From Bdellovibrio bacteriovorus (lineage in GTDB: Bacteria; Bdellovibrionota; Bdellovibrionia; Bdellovibrionales; Bdellovibrionaceae): DNA of 64,000 nucleotides. The stretch spans positions 248,001 to 312,000 of the forward strand of contig NZ_CP102930.1 of assembly GCF_025558485.1 (NCBI RefSeq), written 5' to 3'. A program made the position numbers and the translations under genes. Shown here piece by piece: positions 34,895-43,261 of this stretch. The first letter of the stretch is position 1. Each line of letters starts with the position of its first letter. The notes under the pieces were generated by a model. That model searched no databases and was not told where the DNA came from. It worked only from the letters and a program-made list of their open reading frames with translations.

Positions 34895-34941
34895 TATAAC
34901 TTTGATTGTATTAAATGCTGTGTCATTCTGAAACAGAAATC

Positions 34942-35949
34942 TCATAAAACTTCGAGTTCCCCGTGCAAAGCTCCAGCTGATTTTATGGACTGAAGTATTG
35001 TAATCAGGTCCTTCGGCGAGACTCCCAGTTTGTTTAGAGCCTGCACCAGTTCCCCGACGCTGACACCGCTGTCGAGAACCGCCACTTTTTCTTCCGTTCC
35101 TTTTTTACCATCGCCCACTTTCACAGAAAGCGCACCGTGTGAGATAGCAACCCTGGAGATCTTCACTTTGTCTCCGATCACAATCGTGCCGGTCTTTTCG
35201 TTCACCACCACACGTGCTTTCATATCCGGATTGATCTCGATGGATTCAATGGTCGCCAGCAATTCCACACCACGATTTTCATAGGCAAATGGCGTGATAA
35301 TATCAATTGTTCCTGAATCCTTTGCCGAAGCGTAGTGACCACCCAGTTCCTTGTTAATCGTAAGCACTGAGCGCGCTGCCGTTGTGAAGTCAGGATTGAT
35401 CAATGTCAAACGGTACATTTTTCTGGAGGAAAAATCCGCCGTCATGTCACGTTCGATGATCGCGCCATTCGGCACACGACCGCTGGTCAAATGCTGATCC
35501 TTACCGTCACCACCGATCACAATGCTTCCCTGTGCCACTGCAAACACCTGTTCATTCGCAGCACGCAGCGGAGTTTGCAGCAGGGTGCCCCCCTGCAAAG
35601 AAGAGGCATCACCAATGGCACTGACAGTGATATCAATCGGATTTCCGGCTTTGCCAAATGCCGGCATCGTCGAAGTCACGATAACCGCCGCCACGTTTTT
35701 ACTGGAGAAATCCACGTTGTCGAGCTTCATTCCCAGCTTATCAAGCATGCGCACCATACTCTTGCTCATAAATTCGTTCTTGCCGTCGCCAGTTCCTTTA
35801 AGACCCACAACGATCCCGTAACCGATCAGCTGGTTCTCTCGCACACCACGAATGCTTGCAATATCCTTCAGGCGAGCCGCATTGGCGGATTCCATCAATG
35901 TCATGAAGAAAAATGCCGAAAGCAAAAAGAAGTTTAGAATCTTATTCAT
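34942..35949 (-). CDS. flgI: Flagellar P-ring protein FlgI
   Basis: 335 residues with a signal peptide (LLSAFFFMTLMESANA). It then shows the very conserved FlgI start ARLKDIASIRGVRENQLIGYG, followed by IVVGLKGTGD, TPLRAANEQVFAVAQG and GHYASAKDSGTIDI. The C-terminus has VGELVQALNKLGVSPKDLI. It forms the ring around the rod in the peptidoglycan layer and needs FlgA as chaperone. Its start overlaps flgH by 8 bases, so the two are translationally coupled. Confidence 0.96.
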   Translation of the reverse strand: MNKILNFFLLSAFFFMTLMESANAARLKDIASIRGVRENQLIGYGIVVGLKGTGDGKNEFMSKSMVRMLDKLGMKLDNVDFSSKNVAAVIVTSTMPAFGKAGNPIDITVSAIGDASSLQGGTLLQTPLRAANEQVFAVAQGSIVIGGDGKDQHLTSGRVPNGAIIERDMTADFSSRKMYRLTLINPDFTTAARSVLTINKELGGHYASAKDSGTIDIITPFAYENRGVELLATIESIEINPDMKARVVVNEKTGTIVIGDKVKISRVAISHGALSVKVGDGKKGTEEKVAVLDSGVSVGELVQALNKLGVSPKDLITILQSIKSAGALHGELEVL

Positions 35950-36694
35950 TGCTCTTAGTCTTTCTTAAGCTGACCACATCGTACTGTGGATCAAGTAGTT
36001 TTTCTGAATTGATACCGGCATCGTTGAAATCCTCTGGACGAATAAGGCCGGTGACAATCACTTTATATTCACGTTTTCCGATCATGAACGGCTGCTGTCC
36101 TTTGATGCGATAATTGCCGTCCGCCATTTTTTCGACGATACGGGTTGGGATGTTTTGCACGTCTGCCAACCCTTCATCCTTTTCATCCGCCTTTGGAGCT
36201 TCCGCTTTTTTTGCTTCGGAAGCCGGAGCACGGGAAGCCTCTGTCCCGTTCTGCGCCAGCGAGTTGCTCAGTTCCTGTTGTTGCTGCTGTTGTTCTTCCA
36301 GCTGCTTCAACAATTTTTTAATCACAGAGACTTTTGTTTCCACCTGCTTGCGGGCCGGACCATCAAGTGTCACATTCAGCAGATCACCCTCTTTGCGCAT
36401 TTTGTTTTGTGCAAAAAGATACGCGCCCTGCCCTTCCATCACCCATGTCGAACCGGCATTCGCACCCAGGTCAGATTCCTCTTCCATGCGATTGCGGGTC
36501 ATGCGCTTGTACTGACGATCCGTCGGCACACCCATATTCTGATTGTCAGAAAAACGCGGAGCCGTATTAATATCTTTCAACGCCGGAGTTTCTTTCGGAC
36601 CATCCAGCGAAGTCAAAAAATCCTGCATCGTCGCACAACCTGTTGCGAAAACGGATAGAACCAATACTGAGAAGAGAGAAAGGGTCTTCATCAT
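35942..36694 (-). CDS. flgH: Flagellar L-ring lipoprotein FlgH
   Basis: 250 residues. Lipobox FATGC is at about residue 20. The FlgH core begins with a GSTWVMEGQGAYLFAQNKMR segment (family: GSLW...F.D..A...GD) and continues through GDLLNVTL to YKVIVTGLIRPEDFN and INSEKLLDPQYDVV. A Gln-rich coil with six Gln in a row and an Ala/Lys/Glu stretch (about 135-180) is inserted in the middle and is not in the enteric protein. FlgH forms the outer-membrane ring for the rod. It overlaps flgA by 4 bases. Confidence 0.9.
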   Translation of the reverse strand: MMKTLSLFSVLVLSVFATGCATMQDFLTSLDGPKETPALKDINTAPRFSDNQNMGVPTDRQYKRMTRNRMEEESDLGANAGSTWVMEGQGAYLFAQNKMRKEGDLLNVTLDGPARKQVETKVSVIKKLLKQLEEQQQQQQELSNSLAQNGTEASRAPASEAKKAEAPKADEKDEGLADVQNIPTRIVEKMADGNYRIKGQQPFMIGKREYKVIVTGLIRPEDFNDAGINSEKLLDPQYDVVSLRKTKSNE

Positions 36695-37620
36695 TGCAAC
36701 TTCACCACACCTTTTTCAGTCACGAGACCGGAGAGTACTTTTTGTGTTTCCAGATTTTTTACTTTAATGATGTCTCCGACAAAACCACTGTCCTCCGCCA
36801 TCATATTCACGGAGATCTCGAAACTATCGTCGCCAAGCAAAGCTTTAACGACTTGTCCCTTCTTAGCTGCCGGTTCACGTTTGAGATCGGAAGCCCATAC
36901 TGTGCTTCCGACGGGAAGAGAGCGAGCCGCCAATTGACCCTGGATATCCTCCATGCGCAAACTGCCATCCTTGGCAAAGGTCACATCCGTCATGGACATG
37001 CGCAGGTCATCAGCCTGAACTCTCTCTCCTTGTAAGATCAAACGGGTCGTCACCGGGGTTAATCGGGAAACGCGAATTGTTCCGGAGATCCATTTAATTT
37101 GTCTTTGATCACCGTCGCGCAACGGCAAAAGGAACCCGCCTTTGGCTGAAAGCTGAGTATAATCCAGATCCCACAGCTTTGATGCCGGGCGTGGCGTGCT
37201 TTGCACACTGACCTGATATTCACATTCCTGACAGCGGGCTTTCAGCACATTGTGAATCTTTCTTTCAATTTCCTGTTTGGAAACCGGGGTGCTGGCAAAA
37301 CTGACCTTGACCTGTGAAGGCACTTTGAATTGCGGATTCATCCTGCGCAAATTTTCCTGGCTGTTCAAAGCCGAGCGCATCCTGCCCAGAATTTCCCCGG
37401 ATTCCAAATGCTGGCTTAGCAGAAGTTCTCGCGCATCTTCACGCAAAACCACAGCATCCAGTGCCGCCAGCAATTCCTCGCTGCCGCCTTCCACTGTGGC
37501 GATGTCGCCCAAACGCAGAAGTTCTCTTTGTGAGATTTCCACACTGGCCGGAATGGAGATCTCAGGCCTTGCGAAGGCCTGAGTGCTCACCAGAAGTAAA
37601 AACATAAAGTACTTAATCAT
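36691..37620 (-). CDS. flgA: P-ring assembly chaperone FlgA
   Basis: 309 residues from the ATG at 37620, just after the flgG stop; an in-frame TTG one codon earlier is less likely. It has a signal peptide (MIKYFMFLLLVSTQAFA). The C-terminal SAF/FlgA domain shows VTTRLILQGERVQADDLRM and then VGSTVWASDLKREPAAKKGQ. The last part, GFVGDIIKVKNLETQKVLSG, is the usual FlgA end. It helps FlgI polymerise in the periplasm. The N-terminal half is longer than in enteric FlgA and has a Cys pair (CQEC). Confidence 0.9.
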   Translation of the reverse strand: MIKYFMFLLLVSTQAFARPEISIPASVEISQRELLRLGDIATVEGGSEELLAALDAVVLREDARELLLSQHLESGEILGRMRSALNSQENLRRMNPQFKVPSQVKVSFASTPVSKQEIERKIHNVLKARCQECEYQVSVQSTPRPASKLWDLDYTQLSAKGGFLLPLRDGDQRQIKWISGTIRVSRLTPVTTRLILQGERVQADDLRMSMTDVTFAKDGSLRMEDIQGQLAARSLPVGSTVWASDLKREPAAKKGQVVKALLGDDSFEISVNMMAEDSGFVGDIIKVKNLETQKVLSGLVTEKGVVKLQ

Positions 37621-37623
37621 CAA

Positions 37624-38409
37624 TTATCTCAAATTGTTGATGGATTGAAGCATCTGATCGGATGCCTGCATCACTTTGGAATTGGTTTCCATCGCACGCT
37701 GGGCGGTGATCATATTCACCATTTCATCAACGATATTCACGTTGCTGGATTCCAGCTGTCCTTGTGCCAGATAACCCGTGCCATTCAGACCCGGGCGCGA
37801 CGTGATGGCCTGACCACTGGAAGGTGTTTGCGTGAACAGGTTTTTACCAACAGCCTTCAGACCCGCTGGGTTCACAAAATTCACCACATCAATCTGACCG
37901 ATTGTCTGCGGAGCATCGTTAAGACCTGTGATCACACGCACTTCACCGGTGGGTGCGATCTCCAGACCGGAAACATTTGGAGGAACAGTGATTTCCGGCT
38001 GCAGAACATTGCCGTTTTTATCAACCATGCGACCCGCCGGATCTTTTTTGAAGGCCCCGTCACGAGTGTAAGCTGTTTCACCATCCGCAGTCAGAACCTG
38101 GAAAAAGCCCTGACCTTCAATTTGAATGTCCAACGGATTTTTAGTGACCTGTGCCTGGCCGTTGGCAAAATCTTTTTGCACTCCGGCCGTGCGCACACCC
38201 AGACCCACCTGAACACCATTTGGAGAATAAGCATTCAGACCCGAAGCCGTCCCTGGCTCCTTTTGGGTCTGATACATGAGGTCTTCAAACTCAGCACGGG
38301 ATCTTTTAAAGCCAGCCGTTGATACGTTGGCGATATTATTGGCAATCACATCCATATTGGTCTGTTGTGCCGCCATCCCTGTAGCTGCTGTGTTCAAACT
38401 CTTAAGCAT
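37624..38409 (-). CDS. flgG: Flagellar distal rod protein FlgG
   Basis: 261 residues, the exact family length. It opens MLKSLNTAATGMAAQQTNMD and VIANNIANVSTAGFKRSRAE, includes LGVRTAGVQKDFANGQ and the LDIQIEGQGFFQV segment, and ends with SNVNIVDEMVNMITAQRAME. FlgG builds the distal rod that crosses the P and L rings. GGAAGGA precedes the ATG. It lies 66 bases behind flgF and directly before flgA. Confidence 0.96.
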   Translation of the reverse strand: MLKSLNTAATGMAAQQTNMDVIANNIANVSTAGFKRSRAEFEDLMYQTQKEPGTASGLNAYSPNGVQVGLGVRTAGVQKDFANGQAQVTKNPLDIQIEGQGFFQVLTADGETAYTRDGAFKKDPAGRMVDKNGNVLQPEITVPPNVSGLEIAPTGEVRVITGLNDAPQTIGQIDVVNFVNPAGLKAVGKNLFTQTPSSGQAITSRPGLNGTGYLAQGQLESSNVNIVDEMVNMITAQRAMETNSKVMQASDQMLQSINNLR

Positions 38410-38475
38410 TCACGAATCCTTCCGTTAGCTTCTAAATTAATTTACTAGCCCGCTAAGCCGTATCCCCGGCGAAGG

Positions 38476-39291
38476 CTAGTTTGTTTTTCCCACCACATTG
38501 ATCATTTTATCGGCCATCTGATCGTAGGCACTGATGGCCTTCTGCGTGCTTTCAAAGACACGATTGGTGGTGATCATGTCTGACATTTCCTGGATGATGT
38601 TGACGTTGGAGGTTTCCAAAAACCCCTGCTTTACGCTGGGATTATTGATATTCTGCATGTCCGGCGCGATATTCGGCTTGAACGTATAAAGAGAGCTGCC
38701 CGTCTTTTGCAAGGAATCAGGATTGTTAACAGTGACCAGGGAAAGCTTTCCCAGGTTTTCAGTGCCTTCAAAAACATCGCCATTGTCGGCAATGCTGATC
38801 GCACCGCTACCGGTGAAACGAATCACACGGCCTGCGGGGTCTGCTCCAGCTTCGGCCTGACGAAGGACCGGGTGTCCGTCTTTGGTAACCAACTGTCCGT
38901 TACCGTCCAGGGTAAAGTTCCCGGCACGTGTCAATTTTACGCCGCCCGGAGTGGCCACCTCAAAGAAGCCTTTGCCGTCGATCGCAACATCCAGATTGTT
39001 TCCAGTGGGCTTCAAACCGCCTTGTGAGAAATCAGTGAAAGTACCTTTGGTGTCAACGTAGCTTTTGTCGCCACCTTGCATATTATAGAAGCTTTCAATG
39101 GAAGCCACATCACGGGGAATCTGTGTGGTTTCCGGCATCTTTTCATTGGCAGTCAGGTATTCCTGAAAAAGCTGCTGATCGCGCTTAAAGGCAGGCGTGT
39201 TCACGTTAGCCAGATTATTGGCAATAGTATCAAGCTTTGTACTTTGGGCCATGGCACCACTTAGCGCTGTATAGACACCTTTTACACTCAT
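38476..39291 (-). CDS. flgF: Flagellar proximal rod protein FlgF
   Basis: 271 residues from the ATG at 39291, where GGAGGGG is well placed; the longer frame to 39411 adds unrelated sequence. The N-terminus is VYTALSGAMAQSTKLDTIAN with NLANVNTPAFKRD. The middle has NNLDVAIDGKGFFEVATPGG, and the end SNVNIIQEMSDMITTNRVFE. The rod-protein fold with FlgF-like length and its position before flgG support FlgF. It is the first gene of the rod-ring operon, and the promoter should lie in the 220-base spacer shared with the divergent mltD-like gene. Confidence 0.93.
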   Translation of the reverse strand: MSVKGVYTALSGAMAQSTKLDTIANNLANVNTPAFKRDQQLFQEYLTANEKMPETTQIPRDVASIESFYNMQGGDKSYVDTKGTFTDFSQGGLKPTGNNLDVAIDGKGFFEVATPGGVKLTRAGNFTLDGNGQLVTKDGHPVLRQAEAGADPAGRVIRFTGSGAISIADNGDVFEGTENLGKLSLVTVNNPDSLQKTGSSLYTFKPNIAPDMQNINNPSVKQGFLETSNVNIIQEMSDMITTNRVFESTQKAISAYDQMADKMINVVGKTN

Positions 39292-39512
39292 GAACTTCCC
39301 CTCCACAGTGTTGAGCAGCAAGGCGTGTGCCATCTTTTGACAGGACGGATCTTGGTCTGGGAAAAAGGTTCCAAGCTGGACCTTTGCACAGTTCAAAATT
39401 TCTGGGCTCAAGTTTTTTTCGATTTGGCCGTGTATTGACCTTCGTCGATGGCGCCAGGGAATTGTCAGATCTTTGTCGACAGTGTCAAAGAATCAGCTTC
39501 ATAATTGACTAC

Positions 39513-40508
39513 ATGAGGACGTGGGTTTCTATCTTTTTCATTGCATCTCTTATTTACAGCTTCAGCGCAGAAGCAGCACCAGTGGCTCCAATCAAGCCCG
39601 TGGTCACTCCTGCCGTGACGGCTGCATCGCCAGAAAACCGCGCCCTGAGCTTAAAGGAAAAACTAAAAGCTCTGACAGCGAAGTCCACGCACACGCAGTC
39701 GGACAATCTGATCTTTGATCTTCCAGTGACGTACAATAAAAAGGTCAGCAAATGGATCGCTTACTTTCAGGGAAACGGTAATAAGTGGTTCCGCACCTGG
39801 TTGCAGCGCTCTTACAAGTACATGCCTTTCATTCAGGAAGAATTAAAACGTGCAGGCCTGCCTTCGGATCTGGCTTACATGGTGATGATCGAAAGTGGAT
39901 TTGCAGCAAACGCCATCAGCCATGCCGATGCGGTGGGCCCTTGGCAGTTTATCGAGGCCACAGGTTCCCGCTATGGCTTGAGCAAAAGCTGGTGGCTTGA
40001 TGAACGAAGAGATCTTAAAAAGAGCACTCTGGCTGCAATTCGCTATCTGAAGGATCTACATGCTGAGTTTGGATCGTGGTATCTGGTCGCCGCCAGCTAC
40101 AACATGGGCGAAAGCGGACTGCGCCGTCGCATCAAGAAATACGGCACTAAAGATTACTGGGCGCTCATTAAGCTCGATGCACTTCCCCAGGAAACTCAGG
40201 ATTACGTTCCTAAAATCCTGGCCGCTATGCTAATTGCCAAAGCACCAAATCTGTATGGATTCCGTGATTTGGAAAAGATGGACCCGTTGGAATACGATGT
40301 TGTTCTTGTCCCCGGTGGCACCGATCTGGAACCTTTGGCCGATCATTTGGGAGTCACCAGAAAGTCATTAAAAGATTTGAATGCCGAGCTGTATTTGGGA
40401 TACATTCCCCGGCAGGTGCAAAAACACTTCATCCGCGTTCCTAAGGGAGCCGGACGAATGGTTTCCACCTACGTCTATCATAACACTCGGAAAGTTGCAT
40501 TGGAATGA
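39513..40508 (+). CDS. MltD-like membrane-bound lytic transglycosylase
   Basis: 331 residues from the ATG at 39513, the first that gives a signal peptide (VSIFFIASLIYSFSAEA); no strong SD is seen. A Pro/Val/Ala linker follows. The SLT (GH23) domain runs from about residue 95 to 220, with the catalytic Glu in MVMIESGFAANAISHADAVG, then PWQFIEATGSRYGL, AASYNMGESGL and ETQDYVPKIL. A LysM-like end (GTDLEPLADHLGVTRKSLKDL) binds peptidoglycan. It cleaves glycan strands to give anhydro-muropeptides in the periplasm. It overlaps aspartokinase by 4 bases and diverges from flgF. Confidence 0.9.
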   Translation: MRTWVSIFFIASLIYSFSAEAAPVAPIKPVVTPAVTAASPENRALSLKEKLKALTAKSTHTQSDNLIFDLPVTYNKKVSKWIAYFQGNGNKWFRTWLQRSYKYMPFIQEELKRAGLPSDLAYMVMIESGFAANAISHADAVGPWQFIEATGSRYGLSKSWWLDERRDLKKSTLAAIRYLKDLHAEFGSWYLVAASYNMGESGLRRRIKKYGTKDYWALIKLDALPQETQDYVPKILAAMLIAKAPNLYGFRDLEKMDPLEYDVVLVPGGTDLEPLADHLGVTRKSLKDLNAELYLGYIPRQVQKHFIRVPKGAGRMVSTYVYHNTRKVALE

Positions 40509-41692
40509 AGCCCCTGATTGTCCAGAAATACGGTGGAGCCACCTTAGCAGATCCTGAAAAAATCAGATCTGTCTCCGCCCGCATCGCAGCTCAATCCAAA
40601 GATAATTCCCTGATTGTTGTTGTCAGTGCCATGGGCAAAACCACAAATTCACTGATCGACCTTGCCAATCAAGTCTCTGCCCACCCACAAAGACGTGAAA
40701 TGGATATGCTGCTGACTGTGGGTGAACGCATCAGCATGTCATTGGTCAGCATGGCTTTGAATGATCTGGGATGTTCAGCGATCAGCTTTACCGGAAGTCA
40801 GGCCGGGATCTTTACCGATGATTCCCACGTCAATGCTTTCATTAAAGACGTGAAACCCATACGTGTGGAAGAGGCCCTGAAAACAGACCGAGTGGTGATT
40901 CTGGCGGGCTTTCAAGGTGTGTCACCCACAACCAAAGAAATCACAACCCTGGGGCGTGGTGGTTCCGACACTTCCGCTGTGGCAATGGCCGCGGCTTTTA
41001 AAGCAGAACGCTGTGAAATTCTAAAAGATGTTCCGGCGGTCTTTACCGCTGACCCTAACATTGTTAAATCCGCACGTCCTTTGAACGAACTGAATTATGA
41101 CCAGCTGATGGAAATGACTTTCTGGGGCGCCAAGGTTCTGCACTATCGCTCCGTCGAATTGGCCAAGATGCGTGATGTGACGTTGTATATCGGTCCTGCC
41201 TCCAATAAAACCTCTGACGGCACGCTCGTCAAAAAAGGATTGAATATGTTTGAATCCTGCAAAGCCCTGTCCCTGAATTCTCACGAACTGGTTTTGGGCA
41301 TTCACTGCAAAGAAAAGAATCCGGCTAAAGCTCTGCATGGATTGCAAAGTCTTTTGGACTACAATCAAATCGCATTTCCTCAGTTGCTTAGCTGTGAACT
41401 TTCGCTGGATAAGACTGAAATCTTCCTGACCGGACCTCAGGAAATCATGGTGGCTGTGAAGAAGGAACTGCAAAAGCATTCTGACTTTACCCTGCTGCCG
41501 ACGGATTATTCCACCGTGACTTTGACCTGCACAGGCGCCACGTCACCGGAGATCACACAAAAAGTTCTGAATAATCTGAATGAAAAGAATTTGGCTGCGC
41601 AGAAACTTTTAGTCAGCGCCATGAGCCTGACTGTTTTGGTGGAGGCCCCCCTGCGCAAGCAGGTTATTGAGGCTCTCCATCCTTTGATTTAG
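40505..41692 (+). CDS. Aspartate kinase
   Basis: 395 residues. The kinase domain has VQKYGGATLADPEKIRSV (family KFGGTSV, here with Ala-Thr-Leu), VVVSAMGKTTNSLIDLA, TTLGRGGSDTSAVAMAAAF and VFTADPNIVKSARPLNELNY. The regulatory part (about 255-395) is ACT-like but short. It makes aspartyl phosphate for lysine, threonine and methionine synthesis. The ATG overlaps the transglycosylase stop as ATGA, an odd pairing of wall lysis with amino-acid synthesis, although diaminopimelate for peptidoglycan also starts here. Confidence 0.92.
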   Translation: MKPLIVQKYGGATLADPEKIRSVSARIAAQSKDNSLIVVVSAMGKTTNSLIDLANQVSAHPQRREMDMLLTVGERISMSLVSMALNDLGCSAISFTGSQAGIFTDDSHVNAFIKDVKPIRVEEALKTDRVVILAGFQGVSPTTKEITTLGRGGSDTSAVAMAAAFKAERCEILKDVPAVFTADPNIVKSARPLNELNYDQLMEMTFWGAKVLHYRSVELAKMRDVTLYIGPASNKTSDGTLVKKGLNMFESCKALSLNSHELVLGIHCKEKNPAKALHGLQSLLDYNQIAFPQLLSCELSLDKTEIFLTGPQEIMVAVKKELQKHSDFTLLPTDYSTVTLTCTGATSPEITQKVLNNLNEKNLAAQKLLVSAMSLTVLVEAPLRKQVIEALHPLI

Positions 41693-41704
41693 TTTTAAAC
41701 TGAA

Positions 41705-43195
41705 TTAAGGCAACAACGTCGGCGTCATCACACGATAACGATTCTGAATTTTCTGCCAGATATTTGAATGAGGGCCGGTGATACCATCGGCGCCTCCCAC
41801 TCCGGAAATCCCGCGTTTTGGATCAAACTGTCCACCGGGAAGGAATTTGCTTAAATCCGGACCACCTTTACCTGCGGCAGCTCCTGCTGCGCCCACACCA
41901 GGACGACCGGCACCGCCACCAGCAGCTCCACTGCCGTAACCACCGAAGCTTCCGCCTCCGCCGCCATAGAATCCTGCTGTGACCTTCACATCATCAAGTC
42001 CACCGGCTTCGCCACCGCCGCCGCCAGATTCACCACCACCACCGGAGCCACCGCCGCCGCCGCCAGACAATCCGGCACCACCGCCTTGTTTGCCGTCAAC
42101 AGCTTCCCCGGCGCCACCAGAGCCCGGTTTACCCGGAGATATTCCCGGTAAATTCGGAAGGTCACCAGTGATACCGTCCCCGCCTTTGGCGGTCAAACGA
42201 CTGCTGGAATCCAAACTGCTACTGACAAAGCTGCCACCACCGGCAGAGTTCGTTCCCATACACACGGGGTCCGTTGGGTTTTTCGAGCACACACATACTT
42301 TGTTGCTGGCCATTTCAGGCTTCGTACAGTCAACAGGACCTGTGTTCGAACAGCCCGGCAAGTTGGGATTCGTTTTACAGATTTCAGGCACTTCGGCTGA
42401 TTCCCCAGAGGTCAGAGCTGCGCACTGTGAAGCGTTTTGCATAGTTCCGCCGAAATTCGAAATGGCCTGATTGGCCTCTGAAACTTTGTTTTCAAAATCC
42501 GAGCAACGCTTTGCCTGTGTTTCGGCACTGCCTACGGAAATCGCCCCGCCACTTGCCTGCACGCACAGCGGATTACTGTTCACCCACTCCACCACCGCAT
42601 CACACGCCGAATGACAAGAGTTAATGGAACTACTGCATGTCAGGCGATACGCCGCCACCGCCGCATTCGCCGCCGCAGACAGACTGGCCATCTTCGAACA
42701 CGCCGCTTGAATACTGGAGGCTGTTTGCGAACCAAACATCAAACTTAATTGTGAAGCAGTATTGGCAACCTGAGACATACCCGTATCGTTCTTTTCATCG
42801 CAAGTGTAAGAAGTGTCGGCAATTTGTTCCTGACACTGGGCCTGCAGCTGCTGGTAGGCACCACAACCCTGACCTCCTCCAGCCATTTCTCCTCGGCAAA
42901 TCCAGCCACTGCCGCCGTTCACATTAATGCAATCCTCGACAGAACAGCGATTTCCACACTGACGAGCGGGCTCTGGTGGCCCCGTAAGTTCAGAATCTAC
43001 ACATCGGTAAGCCAGCCTACTTGACTGGCTATCCGGGTCTGAAAAAGCAATTTCTTGACACTGCTGACTTCCAGAACATCTACGAACTCGACAATCTTCG
43101 CTGTCAAAAGCCCCCCATGTCTGCTGCGGTAATATCGCCATTGTTAGAACGAATCCGCCAAAGACCACATGTAAGAAAAATCTTCTCATTCCCAT
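41705..43195 (-). CDS. Gly/Cys-rich exported protein, paralogue 1
   Basis: 496 residues with a signal peptide (FFLHVVFGGFVLTMAILPQQTWG). It has no recognised family. Domains in order are a Cys-rich head (CGNRCSVEDC, CDEKN), a helical segment shared with the next gene (SQLSLMFGSQTASSIQAACS, then AVAAYRLTCSSSINSC), a second Cys cluster with ICKTNPNLPGCSNTGPVDC, and a long Gly/Ser-rich low-complexity part (about 315-450). It closes with a conserved tail ending ITGPHSNIWQKIQNRYRVM. Many even-numbered Cys point to disulfides outside the cytoplasm. It lies 66 bases behind paralogue 2 on the same strand. Confidence 0.72.
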   Translation of the reverse strand: MGMRRFFLHVVFGGFVLTMAILPQQTWGAFDSEDCRVRRCSGSQQCQEIAFSDPDSQSSRLAYRCVDSELTGPPEPARQCGNRCSVEDCINVNGGSGWICRGEMAGGGQGCGAYQQLQAQCQEQIADTSYTCDEKNDTGMSQVANTASQLSLMFGSQTASSIQAACSKMASLSAAANAAVAAYRLTCSSSINSCHSACDAVVEWVNSNPLCVQASGGAISVGSAETQAKRCSDFENKVSEANQAISNFGGTMQNASQCAALTSGESAEVPEICKTNPNLPGCSNTGPVDCTKPEMASNKVCVCSKNPTDPVCMGTNSAGGGSFVSSSLDSSSRLTAKGGDGITGDLPNLPGISPGKPGSGGAGEAVDGKQGGGAGLSGGGGGGSGGGGESGGGGGEAGGLDDVKVTAGFYGGGGGSFGGYGSGAAGGGAGRPGVGAAGAAAGKGGPDLSKFLPGGQFDPKRGISGVGGADGITGPHSNIWQKIQNRYRVMTPTLLP

Positions 43196-43261
43196 GGTGA
43201 TACTGTTCGGTACATTTAGACGTGAACTTTACCAAAGTATAAGCAATCTCGATTTGAGACA

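Larger units (their letters stand above)
34633..34941. other. 309-base flgI-flgJ spacer rich in inverted repeats, no gene seen
   Basis: The interval holds no convincing gene; a 100-codon minus-strand frame across it has no family features. It contains a terminator-like hairpin near flgJ, a GATCAC-TCC-GTGATC palindrome and an imperfect 13-bp inverted repeat at 34867-34894. This is unusual inside an otherwise overlapping operon, and suggests processing or a fresh promoter for flgJ-flgM. Confidence 0.6.

Noticed and set aside
34643..34945. 100-codon minus-strand frame between flgI and flgJ
   Set aside because: It runs across hairpins and the flgI stop, has no SD or family match, and has polar random composition.
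41979..42470. Pro-rich plus-strand frame opposite the Gly-rich region
   Set aside because: Poly-Pro arises from reading Gly codons in reverse; not a gene.
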